Made by a program: the position numbers and the translations under genes
Notes under the pieces: model-generated
Seen by the model: the letters and a program-made list of their open reading frames with translations, nothing else
What the model was told of the DNA's origin: nothing
Database searches by the model: none
Source: Marsupella aquatica
Lineage: Eukaryota > Marchantiophyta
Assembly (NCBI GenBank): GCA_973895155.1
Contig: OZ316891.1
Span: forward strand, 2,418,001 to 2,482,000
Length of the DNA: 64,000 nucleotides
Direction: 5' to 3'
Part shown: positions 1-11,700 of the stretch, one piece after another
Position numbering within the stretch: position 1 is the stretch's first letter
Layout of the letters: each line of letters opens with the position of its first letter

Positions 1-2050
1 CGAAGCCGAGTGAGTGCGGTACAGTCCACTGGTACGAGCGACCACGGCAGGCCCCCCTGTCCCCGGCAGGGCTCGATTGCCAGTCCGTTCAATTAATTTA
101 CCTTTCCCGGTGAGGACTCCCATCAGCCGATCACTCCCTCCGGACGGGACTGTCGAGACTGGACTAGACAGTAGAAATGACGTGAAATGGTTCTGACTTC
201 TGAAACGTGGCCCACAGAATCATATTGTAAAGTAATGTCGAATTTGTGGACCTCTCGCATCCCAAACGTTTTGGGTGCAGAAGCTCAGAAGAGATTTTTA
301 GAAACGTGTATTTGAACTAGGATAACATGTTGTTTTGAATCAAACTACTTCACTTTCATATAAAAAGGATTTAAGAACTTCTACTTACTTTGGGACCACG
401 GCCATAGAAAAACCCTCCATGCAGACCCGTTGATTTAAGACCGTGACTTGGGGCCAGCTTGTTTCAGTGTCACTTCAGGTCCAAAGAGTTCTGCTCCAGG
501 TTCAGCTTTGCTATGCACTTGCCTGTAACACGGGCTCCAAACCTCTCTGGTGGGTCTACATGTGTGATGCACTTGTAACAGTATAGGGATTTATTTATTT
601 TACAAATAGGAAACTGGGTGTCTTCGCCAGTCAGCAGCTTGCTCAAAGGTCGTTTCCCATAGAATTATTTCTAAAAAATCAGTATTTCAAAGTAGTGTGA
701 GAAAGATCTGATTTGGGACTTGCACATGTGAGCAGTTGAGCACGAGCCCCAACTTACATTATTTAAAGGTAAAGTAGATGAGCACGAGCCTCAGCTCAGC
801 TCTACATTACACAAGACTGATCGTGGAGCCTTTTTCCTTGAATGTACATTTTATGGTGAAACTTAAACCAGAGGGTTGTCCAACATGTAGGAGGCTACGC
901 TGATCCCCTAATCAATGGACCTAAAGATTGTGCGTTATTCATGGAGCTAGGGTCTCATGATCACAAATTGAAACTGGGAGCCAAATGTTAAATGTAAACG
1001 TATTACAAAAAGGAAAAACAAGTTGGAGCACATCAATAGCCCAAGGTGGGTTGTGAGTGATCACCAAAAAGGATGTCAATCTAACATCCCCTACCAAGAG
1101 ATACGTGTGGGGGAACCCTCTCCTCCTCGTGCACAAACATGAGACTGTCTGCTGGACGAGAGTGTGTGATTTTGGTGGGATGCTTCCAGGCTCATGATTC
1201 CGTAGCGGTGGGCCATCTTCTCATTGGTGCAAGATAATTGTCAAGCTCGTCAATCCCAACAACAATATACCTGAACATATCCCAAGTGGCTACATTTTAA
1301 AAGCAGAAAACTGCCTTGAGCATCACCTGCCACAAAACTTTTTGCATGGCTGGTCAGCCAGCGAGGTTTGATCCCAACGTTCCACATTTTGCAAGTCGGC
1401 CTAGTTAAGAGACAATTTCTAGAGTGAGTGAGCATGTAGATATCGCGAACTGTAGAGTGAGCATGTATATATCGCGTACTGTAGCGACGAATGTATAATG
1501 ATTCCTTTCCACATCAGTACACCGATCTCTACTGCAGCTCGTCCATTGTAATCAATTGTAAAAGAACCAATCTGCACGTTGGTCAGGATCGCGATTGTAG
1601 CACGGACTTCCCATGCAGTCCTGTTTGGAAACGACTGACAACGATTATAAATTAAGTGAGAAATTTTGGTCCCAGTAACTATGCAATCCCTCAGATCGAA
1701 GAGTGACACATTCAAATGTAGACTGCGTTAGCCGAGAGTTCTGCAAGAATGCTGTCATATACTTATTAGTTCCTCGGTCAGTTCTAAAAGTCCGCTGATT
1801 GTGTCTTTCCCACACAGCATCTTGTCACTACAGTAGTTATGGATCTCCTCGGTGTGATCTCGATTCCAGTGGTTCAGATGCCCTGTTTGTTTTTTGTTTC
1901 GAACGGTTACTTTTCTTAGTAAAATTAAGATAAGGTTCAGGTGTCTTTGTCTTTGATGCTGGAAGTTTCCCATCGACAGTATCGGTAGTATTATAGTCAT
2001 GTTGTCACATAGATGCTGGCGGCTATACACTAGTGATCAGGTCCGGTGCG
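1..2050. other. Stretch with no recognisable gene
   Basis: I see no conserved protein, RNA gene or clear mobile element here. All open frames are under 100 codons and resemble nothing I know. Two copies of a roughly 28-base sequence (agagtgagcatgta...tatcgcg..actgt) lie in tandem at about 1425-1485, a small local duplication. Confidence 0.5.
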
Positions 2051-2079
2051 GGCCCCATTATTTTTGTACTGAATTTCCA

Positions 2080-3260
2080 GGTGTAAAATATCTTGCCTGC
2101 CAAGTCGCGTTTCTATGCTCGTTTTCATCAGGTTGACCTTAGTTGCTGTTGCCTGCCAATCCAATGCATGGGATGTGACTGACCCAGCAAGGCCGTCCAA
2201 ATGCCACCGCCCACTGAATCTCCAACTCACTAAGGGCAGTTTTCAATGATAGTACGTAGAGCGAGCATTACTATGTGACAAGACCTTCAATTGTATTTTG
2301 AATGAACAAATTTGTCTTGATGGCCGGGGGATTTGACAATGAGAGGACCGCAGAGCTCTGGAAGCAGCTTTGAAAAGATTTGGAAAACAATGTTCAAGAC
2401 CTGACAAGGAGTATCCAGAGAAGGTAAGCTTCAGTACTGTCTTTAATTTTGGAGCTCAGGTCTAGTCCGGCACATTCCACACCTGTAGCTTTCAGGTATG
2501 AAAACCGCAAAGGTTCTTCCTTGCATGCTTGCGTCACAGCGCCTCAACAACTTCCTGCAATTCCCTAGAATTATAAGTGTATAGTTTTCATTGGCAAATC
2601 CAATTGCATCTAGCTTACTTCGCAGGGACGTCAAATGGCCGCCAGCCACTGACCACAAAAGTTTCCCATTCACTTGGGCAGTTTTGAATGATAATAATTC
2701 GATTAAAATGTAACGAGACCTGCGAGTACTGTATTATTCCCGAATGAACAATTTCCTTGACTGGGAGTCGGTCACAACCTACAAACCCATGGAACACAGC
2801 AGAACTTGTTTAACTGATATTGCGATGTGCTGTCATAAGAGGAGTAATGGAGTTCTGTACATTGTACTTTGTTTGGCCCTTTTGGGTAAATGAACGGATT
2901 ATCCCCGTTGTGCATTGAAATCCGTTTTCTAGAATTATCCAAAGTCTATACTTCTGGAAATTGAAATTCACAGATCGAGCCACGGCCTTTGCGAGGTTTG
3001 GAAAATAATGTTTACAAGAAACGGCCGGTCAGCCGCCGAATGTTCAAGGTCAGACGAGCAGTATCCATAGCAGGAAAGCTCCAATACTTTACAATGCCTT
3101 TTTGAAGTTGAGGTGCGGCGCCTGCGATCCAGTACTGCAGCTGACGGTATGGCAACCACCAAGGGTCACTTTGCTTGCGTCATGGCATCTTATGTGACTG
3201 CTATTAAGATATCGCTTTCGTCGGCAAATCCAGGATCTGAAGTCTCACCCTCCCTGTACA
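2080..3260 (-). repeat. Degenerate tandem copies of an unrecognised, possibly once-coding unit
   Basis: Read on the minus strand, three diverged copies of one sequence can be aligned by eye. Copy A, around 2140-2230, contains CATGCATTGGATTGGC. Copy B, around 2480-2690, contains GATGCAATTGGATTTGCC followed by a GACGCAAGCA block and a CATACC..AGCT..CAG block. Copy C, around 3100-3245, contains GGATTTGCC..GAAA, GACGCAAGCA and CATACCGTCAGCTGCAG in the same order. A second shared part (GTTCAAG..CAG..AGTATCCA..AGCTTC/AGCTCC) flanks copies B and C at about 2390-2450 and 3040-3100. The copies carry stops and shifts. I do not recognise the protein, if it ever was one. Confidence 0.5.
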
Positions 3261-4351
3261 GTAGGTACCTACATTCGGCATGTCATCCATCGGCCATAAG
3301 TGCAACACTCAAATGCTTACGCGACATTGCTCGCTAGAATTCCATGGAGACCTGTGGTCGAACGTCGTGGTGCGTTCAATAAGTAGTATTTCTGATCGGG
3401 TTTTAAATTCCACGTAGTTTTGCGTTGTCATGAGAGGAATACCCGCAAAACTTGTGAGCAGGTCTGATCGCTTGAGTATAGCTAGAGAGCGATTGCCTGC
3501 TGCACTGGGCCGTGGACGGACAGCAAGCAATAAGAAATCTCCCCGACCAGACCAGACTCCAATTTTGTTTGTGTACAGTGCGTCATAAATCGTACTCCAC
3601 TCGAATATGAATGCAATTCCTGTCAAGGAAGACTCGTCCGAGCTCCTCTAGACCAATTCAACATGAGAACATTCATAGCCTGTTTACTGAGGACCACTTG
3701 GAATAATACTCGTTTTGGTGGGCTTTTGAAGACTCTTGGTTTTAGAAAAAGTAGAATCGAGTTGGACAAAAGGTCGAGAAACTATAGTGAGCGTTCAAAT
3801 GGAACTACTACAGTAGTTAGCTCCCAGGATTTGTGGTCCTGAATTCTTTCACTGAATTCCAATAAATTTATTTCAAGCAATTACTACATCCACCATGCAA
3901 GAAGTTGATAAACCATTAGAGCGTGGCATGTTATCCAGGTGGTGTGGCTTTAGTTATTTGTGGTGAATTTAATAGGGGTCCACACTCTGGCCAATGAATT
4001 GAATCGGGTGATTAGGTCACAATGCTTTAAGTTGAATCTCTTTCAGTGGCTGCCCAAACCAGCATGATTCCATTCCTTGACAAAATGTAAAGCAAAACTT
4101 CAACCTGCATTAACTTCAGGAGCAGTTTTTGGGCCAATTGCAAGTTTAGCACATCTTGTTGTCCTAACCAGAATGTCTTCTATGGGTTTCAACTTTATCT
4201 CGACTTGGGCACATGAAGTTAGAGCTTTCAAACCAGGGCCTTTCTTTTCACAGAGACCTCGTTGATTATTAAAATTGCAGTCTAGCCTCAAAAACATTCT
4301 CTCTAAGTGCCCTGTGTTAGGGAGGAAACTTTCAGCATCAACTACCAAACT

Positions 4352-4458
4352 TATGCAAAAGTAGGGGTGGGTTGGGTGTGTAGGGATGTGCTGTGTGGGC
4401 GATTATGCAAAAGTAGGGGTGGGGGAGGTTGGGTGTGTGGGGATGTGTTGTGTGGGCC
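4352..4458 (+). repeat. Tandem duplication, two G-rich units of about 54 bp
   Basis: Each unit starts ttatgcaaaagtaggggtgg and continues through ggttgggtgtgtggggatgtg to tgtgtgggc. The second copy differs by a few substitutions and a short G-rich insertion. The G-rich strand is non-coding as far as I can see. The flanking 3300-4933 region has no recognisable gene. Confidence 0.7.
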
Positions 4459-4933
4459 AAGTGCCACACAAATCTACTGCAGATGAAAAGTCATCATGCC
4501 ACAAGCAAACAAACTGTGAAAAATAAGCCCCCGTGAACAATAAGTTTTGCAATGAACCTGAATGAAACACTGCAAATGACAAAAAGTGTGAGAGGGAGAC
4601 AATCCCACATAAAAGAGACCCAATATAGGGTGTATAACATGCATGGTTGACTTGGTATCAATTGTGTGAACCTAGGAAACGAAGCTTATTAAAAGTGACA
4701 ATTATTCAGCACTAGCCCCTGCCCTGCACAGTATTGTCAATAGTTGGAACGAGAGAGGACAAAAAAATACCGCACAAAAAAGATTCCTGGCTGTTTCAGT
4801 TCACCTTCTCCTCTCTGTGTTTGCAACCCTGTTTGTGTTTTGTAATTTAGAGTAGAGTCAGGGTCAAGAGGTTTCACTCTAGACTATAGACCTTAAAGAC
4901 TTTAGACCATAAACCTTAGAAGTAGTTTCCATT

Positions 4934-5109
4934 CTCCCAGAGAGGCATGGTTGTGTGGTAGCTCACTTGACTAGTGACTCATAGATCTTGGGTTGAAAAG
5001 TTGTCTGACTAACTCATAGGTCTTGGGTTCAAAAGTTGTTTGACTGCTGATCCCTTTCTGTGGGGTTTCACAGATTTACCCTTAAAAAAATTAAAAATTA
5101 AAAAAAAAA
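4934..5109 (+). mobile_element. tRNA-derived SINE with poly(A) tail and target duplication
   Basis: The 5' part looks like a tRNA: GTGGTAGCTCACTTGAC resembles a pol III A box, and CTTGGGTTCAAAAG about 30 bases later resembles a B box. The stretch containing the B box is duplicated internally (tgact..actcatag.tcttgggtt.aaaagttg twice). The element ends in an A-rich tail at about 5085-5110. The flanks agtagtttccatt (4921-4933) and agttgcttccatt (5110-5122) match at 11 of 13 positions, as expected of a target-site duplication made by LINE-type retroposition. SINE identity is my inference from this architecture; I do not recognise the family. Confidence 0.6.
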
Positions 5110-5499
5110 AGTTGCTTCCATTTGCAAATTATTAGTAAGAGAAAAGAGATGGTTAGTAATTGAAGTGAAATGGCCAGGCACTCATACATTGTGGGAGCCA
5201 GCAAATGTACTGGTTGGGTCTGACTCGTTTAGATCCATCCCATGACATTTCAGTCCCTAATGACATTTCAAAAACAGACCAACAAAAAAATTAGTTGGAT
5301 TGGATATTATAGTATTTAAATTTATGTTTAAATTTATTAAAATAGACACAAACGATGGTGAGGAGTCGGGGACGGTACTAACTATAACGACTGTCTCCAC
5401 CGACAAGACGTTACTGTAGCTCGAGTGACCTTACCGTACCCCAGGTTCAAGTAACTGACTCTTGACAGCGAGGTCCTCACCGACCGCTACTGCCGGTAT

Positions 5500-5533
5500 T
5501 CGATCAGAGTACAGTATATTGTACTCTGATCGA
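5500..5533. repeat. Near-perfect 34-bp palindrome
   Basis: The arms 5500-5513 (TCGATCAGAGTACA) and 5520-5533 (TGTACTCTGATCGA) are exact reverse complements of 14 bases. The 6-base centre GTATAT continues the pairing except for one G-T pair. It lies in a stretch (about 5340-5640) with many gtac and cgac words and unlike its A/T-rich left flank. No coding function is seen. Confidence 0.8.
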
Positions 5534-5909
5534 CTGTACCGTAGACTGTTACCTTAGCGATGGGGTAACCGCGTCGATGCCAGGTTCGTACCACAGTGCA
5601 CCGCTATACAGTACATTACACTGTTACTGTACTGCCCTTGTTAACTGACCTGTGATTCCGGTATCGACGGCCACAAATCGACGGTGCGACCCACCACCAG
5701 GTGGCAGATTACGGTGTCGACGTTTTTAGAACGAACTAATCTCTTCGTTTGCAAAACACGACTGACGATTGCCCCATCGATCACGAGGGGGACGAAAGGA
5801 GCCAATTCACAAATCACGTTAGCGCTCACTACAATGCGAACGCGTGTGGGGATTACTACAAAGCTCTCAGCGGTTCAATTGACACAATTTCCGTTGCAGC
5901 ATTTTGATA

Positions 5910-6134
5910 ATGCTCATCTTTCATCTTTCTCTGTCTCGCGGTAGTTGTGGTGTCACTGTTTTCGGTCCTATGAAAGCGTTCTTGCAATTGTTTCTGTCAG
6001 TGAGCAGTGTTGTCGCTGATTTTGATAACTCTCAAATTTGTGTGTTTCGCCGCGGTTGTAGTGTCACAGTTTTTGTTCCCATGAAGGCGTTCTTAGAATT
6101 GCTCCTGTCAGTGAGCAGTGTTGTCGATGCTGTT
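5910..6134 (+). repeat. In-frame 111-bp tandem duplication
   Basis: Two adjacent units, aligned at ATGAAAGCGTTC (5970) and ATGAAGGCGTTC (6081), are exactly 111 bases apart, which is 37 codons. In the open frame 5904-6194 both read G-C-x-V-T-V-F-x-P-M-K-A-F-L-x-L-x-L-S-V-S-S-V-V. Of ten differences I count between the units, six fall at third codon positions. That mildly favours past or present coding, but the sample is too small to be decisive and I recognise no protein family. Confidence 0.5.
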
Positions 6135-6189
6135 GGGATCACAATTCGCTGTCCCTGCGATTTGCTGCGTCCTGGCTATTATGTTTTTC

Positions 6190-8640
6190 CTTAAGCAGCT
6201 GAAGGTCTCGCTTCCAGAGTTGTCAGTTGGAAATATTGTGTTGGTGCGGCTGAGTGGTGGGTTCTTTAGCTGCGCTTCGTGCGCGTTAAGTACTTGTGAT
6301 TTTACTCTTCATAAAATGCAAGTTTCTTCCGCGCCCCAACAAATAAGGATTAGATGGAGCATTCCATCATCCAGTCAAACTCCGGTTACAGAAACAGCAG
6401 TAAGGAGAACACAATCTTTGCATTCTCACCAGAAGTGCAGAGAGACATCTTTAGTAGTACTCAATGTCCAAGGGGAAGCTCCAATCTAAGTCCTTCCAAG
6501 ATTTATGATTGACACGACCATGACATCCAACCGTGACCAACGTGGATGAACCCCATGGATGTCGCAAGAAGTCAAAGGTAAGGTTTCAGATTGCAATCAC
6601 TAACCTACTCTTTGAACCTTGAATCGATCGTACGCCCAACATTTTAGCAGTTCAAAACCCTGTAGATTACGAGCTTCATGTACGTCCACGTGACTGCACT
6701 GGAGTTTCGTCCTGTTAGGTTGATGTCAGAGTGCTAAAGTTGGACCTTAAACCATCGCTTTCCTCAAATCTAACATATGACCTTCTAGAATTAAATGTCC
6801 AAATTTGACTGGCATCGCACCGACCAGTGATATTCGAAGAGTCCCGAATACATGGTTGCTCTTCAAGTTTAAGACGAAAGAGATGGATTCAAATCATACG
6901 ATGACTGAGTTTGTAGGCATACTACCACGGAGTTCAGACGTTCAGAGACAACAGTCATCATGGGCATCAATCTATCAGACAATAAGATTGCTAGTTGGCA
7001 CGCTTCCCAAGTCAAGGACTATCACCCATACATTCCCAGGAAAGCTTGCTTGCAACAACACATCACGATCAAATCCTACTCATGTCAGCTCCACTGCTAT
7101 GGCAATGTGCCAGTCTAATTTACAAGTGTAAGCTTCCTTGCTCCTAAGCACCAAAACCTGATCTAGCTATCCTTTAGGCATGAGTGTCTCCAGGATGTGC
7201 AAGTCGAATCAACACAAGACTACACTGGTATATAGTATGTCATGAACGTCCGCAAGCTCAACAAAATCAGGCATTGCAAGGTACAAAAGCTCAGAACTAC
7301 TTTCCCATCTCATGTGGGATGAATCCTAGAGCCGTCTTCTTAGAGGATCTGCAAATGAAATGTGTCCAGATTAGAATGTAAAGGAGCAGTGCAGAGATAA
7401 AATTAGTACCGCAGCCACATTTTGTAGTGTTGCTAGTTCAGCTCGCACACTGGCCTTCCATACGTTGGTGGTGCATCTCTCTTGCAGACATTGAGAACGT
7501 CCACAAAATCACGTCAACTCACCACAGATTCTTCAAATCGTGCTTGGTGTACACTGAAACGAATGTGTTCCGAACAAACTTACGACACCCGCCGTGGCTC
7601 CTATCTGTGAGACCCACATCATTAAGTCATCAATAGGGGCATTTGCTGTGGCCGACAATCACTGATAGTGGCCACCCTGAAGTAAAGCTGATAAATCCAT
7701 CCCCCTCCGGGAATTCACCCATTGCGCTATTCGATCAGTTAAACTGTTGAGTGACCAATGAGGGGGCCATGGAGTAGCAACTAGTCATGACTTGACCCTG
7801 TCGTGCACGATCAGAAGCCAGAAGGGATTCAAGCTTTTCAAAAGAGTATCAGTAGAAGCCGTTCCAAGAATCACTGTCCAGAGGTCATTTACGGATTAAC
7901 TGTCACTTCGTTCAAGAAAAGAAGAAAACGGCGGCTCCATGCTGAAATCTTCAGAACCCAGGTTGATATTATTAGACTAGATCCAACTTAATATGGACCT
8001 TTCTCAAGCGCGATTCAATACACGCGTCCAACCAAGCGAACAGTTAGATCTGGAATCAAGATAGCGTACCTGGAAAATTCAGAGTCCAAAAAGGTACCAA
8101 CAATATTATCCAAAGCACAGCCAAAATTGAGTGGCAACAATCCCATGAAGAGTGATTATTCATCAGTCTCAGTGGGACTCCAGTACCACCATGTACTTTG
8201 TGACTCAACGGTAGGATAACCTGGAAGGCAGTGACCAAGACAGACTTACACAAAGCTACCAAAAGAAGGCCCTACTTTCTTGTCAGCCGGCTGCGTTATT
8301 TTTCTCCATCGCATTTCCAGGTGGTCTCTTGCTCCCATTCCAAGATATGCGAGGAGTGTTCTTTTTCAATGTCACCCGTGTTCAAAAAGCCGTTGGCTCC
8401 TCCAGTCATAGCCCATCAGGAACAAAAATACTTTTCAATGCATGCAATGTGCATGCTCGCATTCTTTTTTTCACATAGTCCGCCGGGGGACCTAGGGTAA
8501 GGGAACAAACAGCCCTTTGAATCATACTTCTACAAGAATTCTTGATGAAATAAATTAACACGTACCGAACTGGGACGCAATTAATCACGGCCAATCGCAC
8601 TAAAATTACAGGGTACACCTAAGCTGCAAAACTTACGCTA
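6190..8640. other. Stretch with no recognisable gene
   Basis: Open frames of 60-120 codons occur on both strands (for example 6805-7131 plus), but none resembles a known family and none joins to a neighbour across plausible splice sites. The right end, below 8718, should hold the 3' UTR of the ALA1-type gene. Confidence 0.4.
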
Positions 8641-8717
8641 CTGTGAACAAAGGCAGAGGGTATGCTTCTACATTTAATCCGCTTGCCACTAAATTGATCC
8701 ACAGCTGAATGATGACG

Positions 8718-11700
8718 TTAGCTGGGTTCTGGCGAATGGGGAACCTCACTGAGCTCAACGCCTCCTTGCTCAAGGCTACTGTTGCCATGGCCCTTGATTT
8801 CAGCTTCATGAGCAATTTGGATGTCCGACGGAAACAACCGTTCCCAGAAAACTTTAACGCAGAAACGAGGTAACAATGCCAAGACAAGAATCAACAGGAG
8901 GTCAAACCAATATGCCCACTCCGTAGCCATATGATAGAATACCCTGCAAAATAGGAAACTCATTTTTATTAGAAGATGACAACCCGACGACTGCTCGGTT
9001 CAGAAGAAAATAGAATCGTACGGGCATGAAATCTGATGGCAACGGAACACCCAACAAGCCGTGAGAAATTAACCACAAAACGTATGGAACATCACAGTGG
9101 AATCAATTGTATGAGAGAATCATCCGTTTTATAGTCCTCGAAAGTAGACAATGAAGGTCGACTTCGGCCTTACCAGTAATGAGGTAAAAGATCATCAATC
9201 GAACTAACAGAGTCCATGACCGCCACACATATCCATGTGGCTAAGATAGAGCCCCATATTGCAATATGATGGATCCATGTCCAGCGTTGAATATCGAGAG
9301 CCAGATGTATATTTACCAATAGAACAACGGCAATTGTCCATAAACTCCCGAGGCCCCAAATATCAACTTCAGTATGATTGTATGTAAAGAAAGGGACATA
9401 ATAAAGAACGACACTTTGCCACAGGGTGTCGATCATAGTGGCCCAGAAAAGCGGCTGATTGTACCCCAAACGCTTTTGACCAGCACTGTACAGCCTTGGG
9501 TATTTGATTAGTGTTTTGTAACTCAGGTCTTTGTCCAGCATACCCACTACAATCGTCGGAATTGAGGTATAGATTACCGAATAGAGTACTGAATTCCAAT
9601 CTGTCACGGCAGATTGAGGAGAAAATAGGGTGTAAAGAATATACCTGCAACAATGACAGTAAGAATAATTATTGAAACACAAGTATAAAATCATTCACGG
9701 GTGCCAGGTGTTCCCAGGCCTAAGTATCACAAAAGGAATCCACATGGGCCCATAAAAGACTCCTCTCGAATGACTGGATATCAAGAAGTAAGCCCCTGAG
9801 AACGGTGGCAAAGATCCCACGTCAACTCACAAAAGTGAAAGAGCAATTACTCACCAGAAAAGCATAAAAACGAATACAGCATTACGATAAAAATTGTAGA
9901 GCACCATATAAGAGAGCCTGAAGTAGTTCCAATGGCCATGCACTAATAGCACACGCTTCAGAAATCGGAACTGTCCCATGGCAAAATCAGAAGCCATCAC
10001 TGCTTGTCTGCCTTCCTGACCACTGATGCCTATTCCTACGTCTGCCATTTGGATCATAGAAACATCATTTGCTCCTGTGGCACAACGAAGGTACTTATTA
10101 GTACGGAACACAACTCCTAGTCGACTCCCAACAGTCCACAACAATATTTTTAACTCAAAAGTACATAATCAGCTGGGGAAAGAAATCGCGATGTGATTAA
10201 TTACCATCTCCAATTGCTAAGGTCAACTCTTTCGCCTTGCGTTTTACGAGGGACACTATCCCAGCCTTCTGCAGTGGTGCCACTCGACAGCAAACAACCA
10301 CCTTGCAAGCAACTGCTAATTCGTAGAGCTGCACATGCGGGAAGGTAATATGAGTTTGAATCCTAAAACTAAGAATACCAATTCGTATCATGGATTGACT
10401 GTCCCAAAAACTACCACAGACAACTAAGAAGTCGGAGAACAAGAACGAAGAAAAGAGGTGCAAGGACGAATAAGGTAGAGGGCTACCAGACCAGATTTCA
10501 TGTCCAATACGTAACTTCGCCGTTAGGAATTCAGTAAGGTTTGCTACAATATTCGACAAACACATTACCACAATAGTTCAGAAAGGGGCTGAGATTGAAA
10601 TGAGAGGGGGAAAGGCACCTCTTGCTCCAACTCTTCAGATAGACAGTGTACAAGACTGTTCCCATCAATGACAAGAGCGAGGGGCTGCCGTGAGTTACTC
10701 CCTGGGCGTCCAGTCGACTGATCACCACTTACTGTCTCAGCAACGGGTGAACTCGCGGCGTTAGAAACAGTATCCATCGTCTTCTTTTGCCTAAACAGGG
10801 ATCTGGGCTCCTTTTTCTTACTACGCTTCTGAATCCCATACAAAGATTCTGCGTTCGCCAAAGCCTCCTTGCAACCATCCATTGTAGTCTCATTGATGAT
10901 AACTTGTTGCATATCTCGCGTAATAAGGAGACATGAGAAGGCTATTGAAATAGCAGTCTCCTGCTTATCCCCAGTCAAAACCCATACCTGCATGTCAGCC
11001 TCACGAAGTAGAGCTATCGTTTCTGGGACTCCATCCTGGAGCTTGTCTTCTATACCTGTTGCACCTAACAGAGTGAGATTGTTCTCAACAAGTTCTGCAG
11101 CAGTTCGTAGCATTCCTGCTCTGTCACCCACGGCCTTGCTTGCTTTGCTATACTGAGCTTCCCACGTCTGTAATTCTGAGCCACTCAGATTCTTACTTGC
11201 AACCACAAGAGTCCGTAAGCCCTCCCTGGCATAGCGGTCTAAGTGACTCAATGTTGCAAGTGATAATTCGGCCTTGCGCTTCTGTACTGCAATTTCTTGC
11301 TTCTCCGGTGATTCTAAGATATTTAATACAGCACTGTCTGCGCCCTTAATTAATAATTTCGTGCTTCCATCAGAACACCGAACGACGACGGACATACGTC
11401 TCCGAACGCTATCAAACTCGTGTATTCCAACGATTTCAAACCTGCATTTCAAACACTAGAAGTATGAGAAGTATGACAGCTAACCTTGGGCCAAGACACC
11501 TCAACATTACGGACCACATGAACGTCACAGGTGATCTAATATTTAAGTGAGCACCAGCAAGTTACACATTTCTATCACAACAGGACTGAAAGTTGGCAGA
11601 TCCCTTCAGCGCTACATGTCTTCAGAGGAGAAACGAAAGAGACAAATAGAAGAGACAAGCGGACGACGTAACTTTAGAAATCGTAGGCATACTTCATACG

